64,000 nucleotides of DNA, from the NCBI RefSeq assembly GCF_019393635.1, contig NC_057861.1, positions 460,354,330-460,418,329 of the forward strand, given 5' to 3'. The notes under the pieces are model-generated. The model was not told the origin of the DNA. It ran no database searches and saw only the letters and a list, made by a program, of their open reading frames with translations. The stretch comes from Dromiciops gliroides. Taxonomy: Eukaryota > Chordata > Mammalia > Microbiotheria > Microbiotheriidae. Both the position numbers and the translations under genes were made by a program. Of this stretch, positions 46,611 through 59,234 are shown piece by piece (the first letter of the stretch is position 1; every line of letters starts with the position of its first letter).

Positions 46611-48309
46611 CCAGGACACTTTCTTGTCCTCCATATCTTGACCAATAAATAAGAAGGATCATTAATATGACAGAGGGTCTTGCAAGTCCTTAATAGGGCT
46701 AGGGAAATAGGCAGTTATATTATATGATTTGAGGGTCATCAGGAAGTTCCTCTCCATCTAAAAATTGCTCCCTTTTACATCACAGTGCTTAAAATTCTAC
46801 CATTAGAATAGTAGAATTCTATTATTATTAGAATTTTACAGATGAGGAAAAGCAGAATGGAAAAGCAGAATCACTAGCCCTCTGTTAAACTGGTGGCACC
46901 ATGAGGACCAAAAGCCAGGCAAAAGTCTATGATTTCTCAAAGAATTGTACAAATTAACAGAGGTATTGATCAATATATTGAATAATTAATATTTGCCCTA
47001 TTTCATTCAAGCATTTCCAGAAATTCTTGTTCTTCATGCTCTTTGGTTTATAAGTGTTTTATTCCTATTTTGTAGATGGAGAGACCTAAATAGATTATGT
47101 TTGCTGTGATGTTTATAAAGTCTCCATAGTCGTAGGGCTCTTGTTGTTGTTTTACTACCTCTTTGATCTTACTGCCTTGTGCTTTAGCTTTCTCCATTGG
47201 GTTTTTCCATAATTTCCTCTACCAAAGGTTACTCAAATGCCTAGAAATTTGGGCTTATGGGAGACACTGTGGCTCAGCATTTTAAAAGCTGCTTTAGAAA
47301 TCTAGGTATTACGAATTCTAATAGACTAATTATGTTCTGTGGGAAATGTGTCTTTCACGTGATTCCTTCATCTGTAAAATGGCATGATGGTGAAATAAGC
47401 CTACTTTAAATGGACTAATAATTATAAAGTGTTAAATCATAATACTCAACTTACTTGGCTTCTTAGACTGTGGGAAGGAGGGCAGCACTCATCACCAATT
47501 ATGCTTTAGGGTCAAAATCCTCCACAGAAATCCCCTTCTTATTGTGATATAGAAGGGACCTTTGGTTCTTGAGCAGGTTCTTTGAGGATTTGAGAAAGGC
47601 TTTGAGTATGGACCCTGACTCATATTAAGAACCAGACCAGCTAAGCATGGAGTTGTATTACCAGCGGGTTGGTCACTTTGATGAATTCTAGCCATGGAAA
47701 TCCATTAGATGTCTGCCTATTTAGAAAATACATTCTGAGAGCTTATGGTTAACTGTCACATTTGCTCTAAGTCCTAAAATTATCAGTCAGATAGATGATA
47801 AGAGAATAAAGGATGTTATTTCATGGTGAGAATAGTAGATGTCCCAACTTTACCCCCTTTTTACTGATGTGCTGTGTGATTTGGGATTGGGTGAGCATCA
47901 GGTTTCTGCTAAGTAGAATAAAGATGATAATAGATTTTCAAGGGATTTGACAATGTGAAAATTCAACAATACTATTATCTAACCTTATTAAATTAGGTCT
48001 TTTTTTTTTTTAGCCCAGCTATTCAAAGCCTGCCTCTCCTTTACCCAATGTGTTGACCTGAGAAGATAGTGCCACACACAACCTACTTTAGTTTGTGGAA
48101 ACATTAATCATTCAGTGAACTGAGGTGTTGTGTTTGAGCCCCTGGCACTGTTCTATAGACTATAGGTACTTAAGGCATGGACCCAATCATAAGTTTATGT
48201 CTAGTTGGGGAGCCAAGATATAAGTGAAACAATTAGTAGGAAGATAAGGTAAATGCTACTTTGTGGTACAGACAAAAAGCAAAGACCAAGACAGACTAAT
48301 AATAGCTTG

Positions 48310-48880
48310 CATCCATATTGCTATGTTGCAAAGCACATTATACAAATGTGAGCCGGATCTGTGATGTCATCAGTGGCCAGAACACCCTGATAATTGACTT
48401 ACTAGGGATGCCACATTTGGTAAGTGGCAGAGGTAGGATCTGAACCCATGTCTTTCTGACATGAAACTCAGAAATCTATTCATTACACCAGACTTCTTCT
48501 ACAACAAAGTTCTTTGCATAGATATGATCCATAACCTCATAAAAGTAGTTCAAGGATTATCATCACCATTTTACAAGAAAGAAATCTGATTTGTTATTAA
48601 CAACAACAACAAAAGACCTGTGATTTAATTGTGGAGAAAACATCCTATACTGATTTACATGGGCATTTATTCTGAAATGTTCAACTTTACAGAGTTACCT
48701 GGGGCACCAGGAGGTTACATGACTTTCTCAGGAACCCACGTCTTCTTGAATCTGAGGCCAATTCTTTATTATGTGGTGCTGTCCCTTACCAAGGAAACAG
48801 AAAAATTGGATCACTCATGCAGGGTCATACAGAGACAAGCCTGAAACCAGTATCTTTGGGCTCCAAGTCCAGTGTGCTTT
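48310..48880 (-). mobile_element. Cluster of MIR-type remnants
   Basis: 48,310-48,510 (GCAGAGGTAGGATCTGAACC) is an antisense MIR. 48,640-48,880 has TTTACAGAGTTACCTGGGGC and two consecutive antisense 5' halves, suggesting two overlapping copies. Confidence 0.6.
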
Positions 48881-49049
48881 CCAGAATGTCGAAATGATGA
48901 TTAATAACAAGTTTTACATAATAGATTTGCAGCTTCACGTGCAATCATCTTTTTGTCTATTCTACTATGTTGTGGAGATGCTTGTTTTATTTCTTAAGTT
49001 CAGAATAAAATAAAATTGAAAAATAGACAACCGGCTATTAACTCATCAA

Positions 49050-50200
49050 AGAACAGTTTATTAAAAATTATTGACATTCTAGGCATTGTGATGGATACTG
49101 GGGATAAAACTAAAAAAAAGGCAACTGTTCCTGTCCTTGGAGAGCTTATGTTCTATTAGATGGATACAAGCTCTCAGACAAACACAGGATATATATGAAA
49201 TAAATCATAATTTAGAGGAGGTGGCCACTAACAAGGTGCGGAGGGGAAGGTGCACAGGGATTAGAAAGGGCTTGTTGCAGAATTTGGCATTTGAGCTGAG
49301 GCTTGAAGGGAGTTAGAGATTGCAAGAGGTGAAGGTGAGGACATGAGACTAGGCTTTGTAAAGGGACAGAAGTGAGAAGGAGAATATTGCATACAAGACA
49401 ACAAGAGGGCCAGCCTGTGAATGGGGCCAATGTACCCTGGAAAGATAGAGTGCAACCAAGTTGTGAATGCCTTTAAAGGCAAAACAGAGAAGTCTGTATT
49501 TTTACCTAGAAGCAAGAGAGAGAAAACCATGAGAGTGTCTTGAGTTGAGGAGTGAATCAGTCCGACGGCTCTTTAGGAATGTCAGATTGGCCGTTGTATA
49601 AGGGATTATTAATTGGAGACTGAAGAGACTCTAAGCATGGAGACCAATGAGGATGCTACTATAATAATCTAGATAATTGGTGATGAAGACCTGAATCACT
49701 TGCATCTAGGGTTTAGCCCAACTCATGGCATATAATAGGTACTTAGAATAAATGCTTATTCACTATTGACTGACTCAGTTAATGGTGTTTGTGATCTGAG
49801 AAGAGAGAAAGCTATGGATATGGGAGATGTTGAGTTGATAGCATTGAGACTTGACAACTGGTTCTATGTGGGGGTTAAATGAGAGTAAAGAGTTAAAGAT
49901 AACACCTACATTGTGAACCTGGGTGACCAGAAAAATAGTAGTACTTTCAACAAAATTAAGAAAATTATTTATATTTAAGAAAATTAGGGGTCTCTTTAGC
50001 GAGAAAGATATTAATTTCTAATTTGACATGTTGAAATTAAGATAGTTGTGGCACATTGTGGCAACATTAAGATAGTTGTGGAGATGTGCAGCAAGCAGCC
50101 AACTATAGCTCAGAAGAGATAAGGAATGAATATATTGATTTGAGAGTTGTCTACATAGTTAAATCCATGGAACATTATGAGATTGCCAAGAAAGATTATA
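49050..50200 (-). mobile_element. L2, antisense, 3' end through ORF2
   Basis: Begins with the 3' terminus (CTAGGCATTGTGATGGATAC). It continues through GCCTTTAAAGGCAAAACAGA, GAGGAGTGAATCAGTCCGAC and ACCTACATTGTGAACCTGG to CTAATTTGACATGTTGAAAT. About 49,700-49,785 is a scrap in the opposite orientation (ACTTAGAATAAATGCTTATT). Confidence 0.75.
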
Positions 50201-50269
50201 AAGAGATAAGAAGGGGGGCAAGGGTAGCCTACATTTAGAAATAATACATAGCTGATGAACTTGTAAAGG

Positions 50270-50440
50270 AGTCCATTGGATTTGGAGTCAGGGGAAACCT
50301 AGGTTTGAATCCTGGTATTGACAATCTCTCTGAGCCTCAGTTTCCTTAACAATAGAATGGGAATAGCACTTCTTACACTACCCATCCCACAGGATGGTTG
50401 GGCTGTAGCTTAAAGTGCTATATAAATATGAGCTATTCTT
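50270..50440 (+). mobile_element. MIR element
   Basis: GGATTTGGAGTCAGGGGAAA, CTCTGAGCCTCAGTTTCCTT and GTGCTATATAAATATGAGCT. Confidence 0.8.
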
Positions 50441-50603
50441 GAAAAAAGGAGCTATCAGTAGGGCTGGTCTGACAAGCAAGTACAGTAGATAATCCCCTTT
50501 ATGTTATGATTTGAAGGGAACCAAAATCTTTCCCCTATTACATGTGAAGAGGATTGAAATACTACCATTAGAAACCTAATTTTGGCTTAGAAATAACTTA
50601 ACC

Positions 50604-50775
50604 CAGGCAGCTAGGTGGCGCAGTTGGTAGAGCACCAGCCCTGGATTCAGGAGGACCTGGGTTCAAATGTGACCTCAGACCCTTGACACTTACTAGCTGT
50701 GTGACCCTGGGCAAGTCACTTAACCCCAATTGCCTCACCAAAAAAGAAAAAAGAAAAGAAAAGAAAAGAAAGAAA
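50604..50775 (+). mobile_element. tRNA-derived poly(A) SINE
   Basis: Flanked by GAAATAACTTAACC and GAAATAACTTAATCC. The tail has evolved into an (AAAAG)n microsatellite. Confidence 0.92.
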
Positions 50776-50854
50776 GAAATAACTTAATCCTACCCTCTCA
50801 TTTTACCAATGAAATTGCCCAGAAAGAAGCAAAAAGACCAAGGTCCCACAGCTA

Positions 50855-51256
50855 ATGGCTATCTCTGGAGATTCATTCTTTTGGATCTTGAAAACCTTTT
50901 ATTCTTCAGGATTCCTCTACTCAAATAAAAATAACTATGGGAGTAACACTTTAAACCTTGGGAGATTAGTTTTGGTCCAGGGCTGGTATACTAGTGGAGG
51001 ATTAGTATACAGTTTTGGTCTAGGGGACCAATACAGATATTATTTGCTTTTATTAGTTTTTTATACTATGATTAAAGAGCAATATACAAGTACGACTAGG
51101 AATATACATGTAGGGAAGCAGAAGGTATTAAGTCAAAGGAGAGGAATTCCCATAAATAAGGTGGGGGCTGATCCAATATCATATTGTATAATATACACCA
51201 AACCTGAGACCAATGGACTAGGTACAGAGTTGTCTTGGGAAAGAGGAAAGGAATAA
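50855..51256 (+). other. Unexplained 133-codon open frame in CAST intron 1
   Basis: Starts at an ATG and encodes MAISGDSFFWILKTFY..., rich in Tyr, Ser and Gly. No domain, signal or family was recognised. No splice context or CpG supports a gene. The frame may come from an unrecognised old repeat. The first few codons overlap a MIR remnant (50,776-50,860). Confidence 0.2.
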
Positions 51257-51320
51257 GTATACAGTGCCTACTATGTGCCAGGCACTGTGTTAATCACTTT
51301 ACAAATATGAGTTTTTTTCA
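51250..51320 (-). mobile_element. MIR fragment
   Basis: CAGTGCCTACTATGTGCCAG and GTTAATCACTTTACAAATAT. Confidence 0.75.
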
Positions 51321-52222
51321 AGTGCACTTTTGGTACAGTGGACTCTCTAGAACTAGAACAGAATCAGTCTAATTATGTTATTCATATCTCATATTATTCT
51401 AGTTCAGCAGGTCTACAGACAATAACCACATGTGTAGCTTGCATGGGGTATCCCATACTATGTATTAGTTAGTGCTACACCAAACCCTCTCCCTTCAGTC
51501 TGCTTCTAAACTCATTACTTCATTCATTCTCATCCTGGGTTCATAGAAAATTGATGGATATGCTATGGTATTTTCTCATAAATTAATAGAAATATTCAAT
51601 GTATTTTACTAATCAGTTAGCACAGAGTTCCCATTTTAATTGTAAAATAAAATGAAAAAAAACCTTATTTTTCCATTAACTTTTTCTTAAACTCCCTAAT
51701 CCCACAGACTTAAATAAACATTGACATTATTGGACATACCATGAAATAATAATGTAACAAACAATATAAAGATATATTTAAATATTTCAACAGTGTATCA
51801 CAGTAAAAATATCATAACCAGAGTCATCTCTAATCATTAATTTCTGATTTCTCATCTATGGAAACACAGCTCTACCATTCATCTCTCTCAGAATGGCAAA
51901 GTTTCTCAAAAAATCTCTTTTGGATGTCTGCTCTATACCATGAGTTCGTTCTCTCAGGAAATGTCTTTTCAGTTTTTCTCAAAAGTAAGAGTTAATTCAG
52001 GGAAGAGGTTCTCTTGGTCCTCAAGAGTCTCTTCTCTGTCAAAGATAGAGTACTCCTAATCTTTGTGCAAATGACTTTTGAAGCTAGGAGTTGGGGGCAG
52101 GGGAGGAGAGGTAGCACTAAGAGCTATAATAACCATTTCAATATTCCTATGAATTCAGAAAATGTTTATAGTACTTTGGGTTTATTTTTTTAAAGTGCCA
52201 ATTAATTTTCATCATTAGCCTT

Positions 52223-52250
52223 ACACACACACACACACACACACACACAC
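52223..52250. repeat. (AC)14 microsatellite
   Basis: Pure AC run in CAST intron 1. Confidence 0.95.
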
Positions 52251-52739
52251 TGTACTTAATGCAGTCTAGATATGAAGAAGATAATTGGTGTCCATCCCAT
52301 TTAAAAAAAATGTCCTAAGGACATATATACATTTGGAATTCCTTCCATCTTTGATATTCATCATATATTCATCTCCCAAGCTGTTGAAATAATTTACAAA
52401 CTCTAGAAAGATTTTCTAAGTCTTGATATTATCAACTAATCTAAAGTAGATCTATTTTTGTCCTTTTAAGATGGGAAGACATAGAATCTATGTTGAAACA
52501 TTGGCTAGGCTACATCTATGAGGAAACACTTTCTAGATTAAAGAAAAATATTTGTGTTCAGTGTGTGATTTCAATGACCATTGTTGATTCAACAAACCAA
52601 GCTATTGGGAATACTTTTAATTAGAAAAAAATTGGGGCTAGTAGACATGGTTATAAATTTATTCACACTGGAGAACAAATTAATTTAATTTCTATTTATC
52701 TAATTCTGTCAGTCTCCCTCAAAAATTACCTTAAGATGC

Positions 52740-53905
52740 TGAATCAATCAATAAGCATTTACTAAATGATTGCAATGTTCCAGACACTGTGCTAGACTTT
52801 AGAAATAGGAATCCAGAAGTAAGAAAGTCCCTGCCCTCAAAGAACTTATATTAGAGAAGTAGGAGACAAAATGTTCAGAGATACATAAATACAAGAAATG
52901 TACGAAATGAATACACATGTGATGGGAGTAGGGGAAGAGACTAACTGGGGAATTAGAAAATCCTTCTTGAAGGAGGTGACACTTCAGCCAGGCCTTGAAA
53001 GGAATTAGGGTATCAAAAAGGAATTTGTTCCAGGTGTTGGGCACACCTTGTACAAAGTCATGGAAGAAAATAATGGAATGTTATGTATGTGAGACAGCAA
53101 GGAGGCTGATTTGGCTAGAGCACAGAATGTATAAAGAGTAGTTAATATATAAGCATTCTAGAAAGATGGGCTGAAACCAGGTTGTAAATGAATCTGGATG
53201 CCAAACAAAAGGTAACAGGAAACAAATGAACCTTCTTGAGCAAGTAAATGGCATAATTAGATTTGTGCCTTAGGAGGAATGTCATTTAGGCAGCTGTGGA
53301 GGTTTGGAGAAGGGACATCGAACACATTGGTTTTAGCTGCCTATTGAACATTCAAGTGGAGTTGTACAGCAAGCAGTTAAATATATAGGGCTGGGTATGT
53401 AGATTTGAGAATTATCTGCCTAAAGATGGTAGTTGAATGCATGGGAACTGATAATATCAGCAAGAGAGGAGAGTTAAGAAGAGAGGTCCCAGGACAAAGC
53501 CTTAGGGTCCACCCACAAATAGGGAGTAGGACATAGAAGATGATACTGTAAAGGGGATGGAGAAACATCAGTTAGACATGTCAGATAAGAAACACAACAG
53601 AGGAATTCAGGGAGGAGAAACTGTCCAGAAGGAGTTGGTGCTTAATAGTGCCAGATGCTTCAGCGATGTCAAGAAGAATGAGAGCTGAGTAAAGACCCTG
53701 AGATTTAGGAACAAAGAGATCCTTGGTGATCTTAGAGAGAGCAATAGAGACATGAGTCCTACTATAAGGGAATAGAGAAGTGAGTAAGAAATAAGGAAGA
53801 AGCTAGGGGGTACGAAGATGAAAACTAGAGAAAGAAGATTACTAAAGAGGCAAAGTACTGGAGAAGATAGGAGGGAATGGGATCACTTACAAGCAGAGGG
53901 GTTGA
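52740..53905 (-). mobile_element. L2, antisense, 3' end through RT region
   Basis: Starts at the 3' terminus (CAGACACTGTGCTAGACTTT). It runs through AGGCCTTGAAAGGAATTAGG, TTCAAGTGGAGTTGTACAGC and CAGGACAAAGCCTTAGGGTC to GCGATGTCAAGAAGAATGAG. It is the longest continuous L2 here, with no intact frame. Confidence 0.8.
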
Positions 53906-55890
53906 AGGGTCACCTCATTTAGAAATAAGCAATTACTTGGAGTATAGTAATCTATCTGTAGCCATTTCTACCTGTTAATTTTGAAAAAATACATATTTTT
54001 TAAAATTCTATAAATTACTACATATTGATTGCCCTGAAATATAGACCACACACATACACTCATTTACACAAATATTTTTATAGCATGTTACAAAAATATC
54101 TCAAAAACAAGAATAGTAATTCATTTGGTTTACCAAGCCTTTGCTGCCTTCAGGCAGTAGAGCCAAGTTTCTGTGGGTTCTAGCCATTAATTCATGACTT
54201 TCTTTCTTTGTGGGAAGAATTTTCTTTCATGAGAGGAATTGCTGGCTGACTTTTCTTGAGGGACATCACTAAGGATATGTTCTGAGGCAGAGTCTGGGAT
54301 CTGCCATATTTGAATAGTAGAGCTCTTGATTTGACAGAAAATTCTCACATGCTATGCCCATCTATTCATTGCACTTACTGAATAAAATTGATCTTCAGAG
54401 AAAATTCTCCCCAAACTGTTGCCGTGTAGTATGGAGACACTTCAGTGCCCAAAGCCTTGGTGATCTTATCTGTATGAGTGTTCCCTTAACCAGTACAGAT
54501 TATGACCCACCTGGTCTTCAAGAGTTAGTTACAGATAGTTGAGTTTTTCACCACTCTGAGGCTTACCTAGTGATGACCCTCTCTGAACCTGGTGAGACCA
54601 AACCTCAGAAAACAGACATAGAGACCCATAACTAGATCCAGATGAAAAGCTTTTCTGGGTTATTTAGACTTTGTCAGAACATGTAGTCTCTTGTCATCCT
54701 ATTTGCTGCCTCCAAACAATGACAGAGTATAAGAGCTGGACTTTAGCAGAGGCTAAAGGACACATAATGATACTTCTTTGTTTCTATTTCAAATAGAAAG
54801 GAGAATTCAGTGCCATGTTTGGTCTTAGTCAGGAAAATATAAACTCTTTGAGAGAAATGACTAATTTTTTTGGTTTGTTTTTGTAGCCTCAGTGCCCAAA
54901 TGCTTGACATTGACACAATAAAAGTGTTTGTCATTGATTTGAATTGGATTTTCTCAGGCCCAGAATCCTCACTACCAACCAGCCATTGGAAAATTCTAAA
55001 CATAAGGCAACAAGTGGTTTTCCTCTGCAGGAACACTTTTAAATTTGCCTTTATTAAAATGAAATAAAGTTTCTAAATGTGCCAGTCATCGCTGCTGCTC
55101 AGCATATTAAAAAATAACATTTAAAGCTAGTAGCATCACCATCGATGGCCAAATGCACTGAATAACTATTTCTTTACCATGTAAAAACTTACATTTGTTC
55201 CCAGTGTCCTAGTTCAGGAGAGCTATAGGTTTGACTAATGCAGGCTTTGAATATAGTGGCCTTATCCCTACAGCATAACATGTACAGCCTTGCCACCCTA
55301 GGGTGTGGCCTTCACTCTGTGATCCAGCCCTTAGATGAAGAGCTCCAGGGGAGTTCAAGGTGCTACAGGAAGTGGGAACTATGAGTCAGGTGGTTACAAA
55401 TTCTGCCCTCTGATTCAGCACTGATTGTTGCCTCAGTATAGCTGTGGGACAAATTCAGCCCTTGGAGATCCCATCTCTTGGATGCATCATATGTCTCAGG
55501 TAGTGGCAATTTGGGCTTTAAAATTCCATGACACACTTGGCTGGAGACAGGATGCCTAAGTGGCCATCCAGCCAAATCTGCATTTGTCTAATTATAGCAT
55601 GAGTCTTTAGATCCCAAATTTGTGGCTGTAGATTATTATTATTATTATTATTATTATTATTTAGAATGGCTATTATGTGGGGGTCTATGTGCCATCCATA
55701 AAACCTTCTTGGGATGAAAAAAAACACTTTTTTTGGTATGGGCTCTATATCCCCAGTGTTAAATATAGAACTTAGCTAATAGTATACCTAAACAATTATT
55801 GAATTAATGAATAACAACATATTGTATTGTGTTTCTTAATATTTATTTACTTGATAGGTAAGGAAATTAAATTGTATGCTTTTCTTTTTT
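53906..55890. other. CAST: Intronic segment upstream of CAST exon 2
   Basis: No clear repeat except (ATT)n at 55,633-55,662 and a possible L2-end scrap near 54,885-54,930. No additional exon recognised. Confidence 0.5.
55633..55662. repeat. (ATT)n microsatellite
   Basis: About ten ATT units. Confidence 0.95.
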
Positions 55891-55894
55891 ACAG

Positions 55895-55963
55895 CATGTT
55901 TATGAAAAAAACAGTGGAACCCCCTCCAAGGCAGGGGAGAAGAAACAATCTGAAACAGCTGAG
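55895..55963 (+). CDS. CAST: Calpastatin shared second coding exon (XL region)
   Basis: This 69-bp exon encodes 23 residues, HVYEKNSGTPSKAGEKK then QSETAE. It aligns without gaps to the human calpastatin segment HVSEKTSESPSKPGEKK followed by six residues. It follows a T-rich tract and acceptor (TTTTTTACAG|CATG) and ends at GAG|GTCAGT. Both boundaries are phase 0, so either first exon joins in frame. The next exon expected from the human protein, Ser/Ala/Thr-rich, was not found before the right edge. The four repeated inhibitory domains of calpastatin are all outside the window. Confidence 0.93.
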
Positions 55964-56495
55964 GTCAGTACTGCTGTTTGGTGTATTCTTTTTAATGACA
56001 TGAGAGATGGATATTGCATGAAAAAAAATGAGTCAGGAAAGTAGATACACTCTTTTTAGGTAACTTAGCTTAAAGTGGGTACCTGTAGTGGGTACAATAA
56101 AGTGGGTAAGTGATAGTCATTGAAAAAGAAATTGGAAGGAAAGACTCCTAGGAAAGACCCAAGAAATATATCAAAGTACCATTCCCCCCCCCCACACACA
56201 CACCATGGGAGTCAGTGAAGGAGAATTAGCAATACTTGCCAGTCAGGACAATAGACTTAAAGGAAAACCAAGTGCTTTAAGAGGGAGAAAAAACAAGCCA
56301 ACATGTTGGATTTTCTCCAAAAGAATTCATTCGAAGCCACAGAGGAGACTGAGGATTAAAGTTAGCAACAGAAAGGGAGATATTCTTTTAGAAAAACATC
56401 TTTCAAAGAAATGCTAGTTTAGAAAATTTTATTTCCAAATGGGATTATTTGAACCCCAAAAGTCTTCAATCAGCTAAATGATGTGTTGGTCTACA

Positions 56496-56714
56496 CAAGG
56501 GATTCTTAACCTTTTTTTTTTTCTTTTAAATCATGATATTTTTTCAGCAGCCTGGTAAACCTATGGATCCTATCTCAGAATAATGTTTTTAAATAATTGA
56601 AGCAAATCCTAAGTTTTAGTTAGAGGCTAGTGAAAATTAAGATTCGTTTTTTTCCCTTCCAAGTTTCACAAACAACCAGAAATCTATCCAAGAATGGCAG
56701 GCTAAGAACCCTTG
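56496..56714 (-). mobile_element. hAT-like non-autonomous DNA transposon, inverted copy
   Basis: Ends CAAGGGATTCTTAACCT and AGGCTAAGAACCCTTG are inverted repeats. They are bordered by GTCTACA and GCCTACA, consistent with a decayed 7-8-bp hAT target duplication. The interior CAGCCTGGTAAACCTATGGA is the reverse of the copy at 18,008. Confidence 0.75.
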
Positions 56715-57116
56715 GCCTACAATCTTTCAAAAAGATGTTCAATTTGCCTTCATTTTATCTCGAATCTCAACTCATACATTTATTAAATGAACAAAAAATA
56801 AATTGTCACCTTCACATTCCAAAGGCCATAAAGCCTGTTCGTTGAAGGATATGTAAAAATTTATCCTAAATAAAGAGAGATGTAACAGTCTATTGGATTT
56901 GGAGACTACAAACATGGTTTGAAATAAAAATTCTGGATTTGTCTTTTCTCCAGGATAATAAATTGTGCTATTTCTTCCCTTTTAACATGAATGAAAATTA
57001 AAATATATATGCTAAAAAAATTGTCCACAAAGGGAATGGGTATGATCTATTGAAAAGTCATGATCACTAGGCTCAGATCTGATAACACTGTCTAGAATTT
57101 GATAATTCAGTAAACT

Positions 57117-57541
57117 TGGGAAGCAAGGTGGCACAGTGAATAGAGTACTGGGCCTGGAGTCAGGAAGACTCATCTTCATGAGTTCAAATCCAGCCTCAGA
57201 CACTTACTAGCTGTGTGAACCATGGCAAGTCACTCCATCCTGTTTGCCTCAGTTTCCTCATCTGTAAAATGAGCTGGAGAAGGAAATGGCAAACCACTCC
57301 TGTATCTTCATCAAGAAAACCCCAGGGGCAGCTAGGTGGTGCAGTGGATATAGCACTGGCCCTGGATTCAGGAGGACCTGAGTTCAAATCCGGCCTCAGA
57401 CACTTAACACTTACTAGCTGTGTGACCCTAGGCAAGTCACTTGACCCCAATTGCCTCACCCAAAAAAAAAAAAAGAAAGAAAGAAAACCCCAAATGGGGT
57501 CACAAAGACTCATACATGACTGAAACAACTGTACAACAACA
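57117..57541 (+). mobile_element. MAR1-type SINE split by another SINE
   Basis: 57,117-57,324 holds the head and body (GCAAGGTGGCACAGTGAATA, GAGCTGGAGAAGGAAATGGC). The RTE-like tail (AACCCCAAATGGGGTCACAA) resumes at 57,485. Confidence 0.92.
57325..57480 (+). mobile_element. tRNA-derived poly(A) SINE inside the MAR1
   Basis: Flanked by AAGAAAACCCCA at 57,313-57,324 and 57,481-57,492, a perfect 12-bp duplication. Confidence 0.95.
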
Positions 57542-57979
57542 AACTTGTAGCAAATTTAGTTTAAATTCTTTGAATATATTTGGACATTTATTGTTTTAAG
57601 CGGGTGGTAGCATGATCTTTGGTCTCCTTATGGTGTTTGTTAATGTTAAATACCTAAAGTGTGTTTGTAAAAGGTTTGGCATCATTTTTAAAACTTTGAT
57701 AAGGATCTTTATTGTAAACAGAACCAAGAGGAATTAAAACTTTATGTGCAGATATATATGACAGAGTGTGCTTCATTTTAAAAATTGACTATTTCTCTTT
57801 CAATGATGGGAAAAAGCAATGCTTTGTAACCCAAGACTCCAGTGGATGGCCTTATTTTATAATTTCTAGTGGAATGCAAATTTATAGATCTTGCCATTAG
57901 CCATCCTCTGATAACATGTAGATCTGAACATAGTGGGCTATTACCCCAAGCTGATAGAACCTGACAGAGGGTAGAACAT

Positions 57980-58265
57980 CAATCAGTCAGTCAATCAATA
58001 AACATTTATTAAATGCCTGTTATGTACCAAGCACTGTATAAAGTACTGGGATACAAAAGAAGGCAAAAGACAGCCCCTGCCTACAAAGAGCTTACAGTCT
58101 AATCAGGGAGACAACATGAAAACAAATATATGCAAAGCTAGCTATATACAGGATAAATAGGAAATAATTATAAGAGCACTAGCATTAAAAGGGGTTATTG
58201 GAGGTTTCCTGTAGAAGTTACACTTGGATCTACATTTAGGGTTTGAATCAAGGGAGAAATTTCAT
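57980..58265 (-). mobile_element. L2-type 3' end, antisense
   Basis: TCAATAAACATTTATTAAAT, GTACCAAGCACTGTATAAAG, GACAGCCCCTGCCTACAAAG and CTATATACAGGATAAATAGG. Confidence 0.75.
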
Positions 58266-58624
58266 GTAGCCTTGAATTGAGGGGTTTTTATTACTGGCAA
58301 AATTCTCATGTCTACCTGCTGGAGGGATGATTAAAGCTGTTTATACCATCTTTTCTAAAAGTTCTTCCTGCACAAAGTACCTAGGGCAGAAGCCCTTTTA
58401 CTGACTTTAGATACTGGACTGTATGTTGCATACTTTTAGAAACAATAAAAGGGTGCTATCCTAAGTTAAATGTATTAATTTTCAAAAACAAATATAAGCT
58501 AGATTTGCCGTCTGCCTCCCTCACTGCCTTTGCTAATTTTGGCTTTTGGAAAACTATTTTGCTTCTTAACATTACTGGGAAACAGGCTTCTAAAGCCAAT
58601 TCTTTCTTTAAAATGATAACATTA

Positions 58625-58766
58625 GGACAGCTAGGTGGCGCAGTGGATAGAGCACCAGCCCTGGATTTGGGAGGACCTGAGTTCAAATCCAGCCTCAGAT
58701 ACAACACTTACTAGCTGTGTGACCCTGGGCAAGTCACTTAACCCTCATTGCCCTGCCCCCCCCCAC
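58625..58766 (+). mobile_element. tRNA-derived poly(A) SINE
   Basis: Flanked by AATGATAACAT on both sides. Has a C-run just before the short tail. Confidence 0.92.
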
Positions 58767-58902
58767 AAATGATAACATCACACTTACCTCTTATTACAGA
58801 TAGGTCTCAAGAGAGAAATGAATTTTTAAAATTTAAGTTTTGTTTTTGTAATTCAAGTTCTGAAGTACCATTGGCCTCCAGAGGTAACCTAACTTTTCCT
58901 AA

Positions 58903-58905
<3 letters not shown>

Positions 58906-58948
<43 letters not shown>
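58906..58948. repeat. (GA)n microsatellite
   Basis: Pure AG run of about 43 bp. Confidence 0.95.
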
Positions 58949-58951
<3 letters not shown>

Positions 58952-59234
58952 GCGAGCTTTCATAAACACAGTGTCCTCTGAATATAAATAATTGGGTCCA
59001 TTAGAATCTTGTACTTATTAATGCTTCTCTAACCTGCCCTCTAGTGGCTAAAAAATGTATTGCAACCGAAGGGGCAAGATGAGAAGTAACATTCCAATAC
59101 TTCTCTATTCTTTCTCCTGCCCTAAGCAAACCTGCCCTAGGGTTGCTATACTCGTAGAGCCAAAGACCTCTTCTCTTTCCCACCAAGGTCAGCCTTAGGG
59201 AAATAATTATGATAAATAAAGGATTGTCACTCAT

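Larger units (their letters stand above)
43462..55894 (+). other. CAST: CAST intron 1
   Basis: About 12.4 kb from the second donor to the shared acceptor (13.2 kb from the first donor). The stretch 43,470-45,970 holds only an (AAAAC)n tract at 43,818-43,847 and no repeat I recognise. The stretches 46,620-48,300, 51,330-52,735 and 53,910-55,890 also show nothing recognisable beyond simple repeats. The rest is SINE, MIR and antisense L2. Confidence 0.85.

Noticed and set aside
47492..47695. Antisense 67-codon frame with retroelement-like wording
   Set aside because: No retroviral motif, LTR or primer-binding site could be seen around it, so an endogenous retrovirus is not supported.
56205..56417. 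70-codon Lys/Arg-rich frame downstream of CAST exon 2
   Set aside because: It does not match the next calpastatin segment (expected Ser/Ala/Thr-rich) and lacks convincing splice sites.
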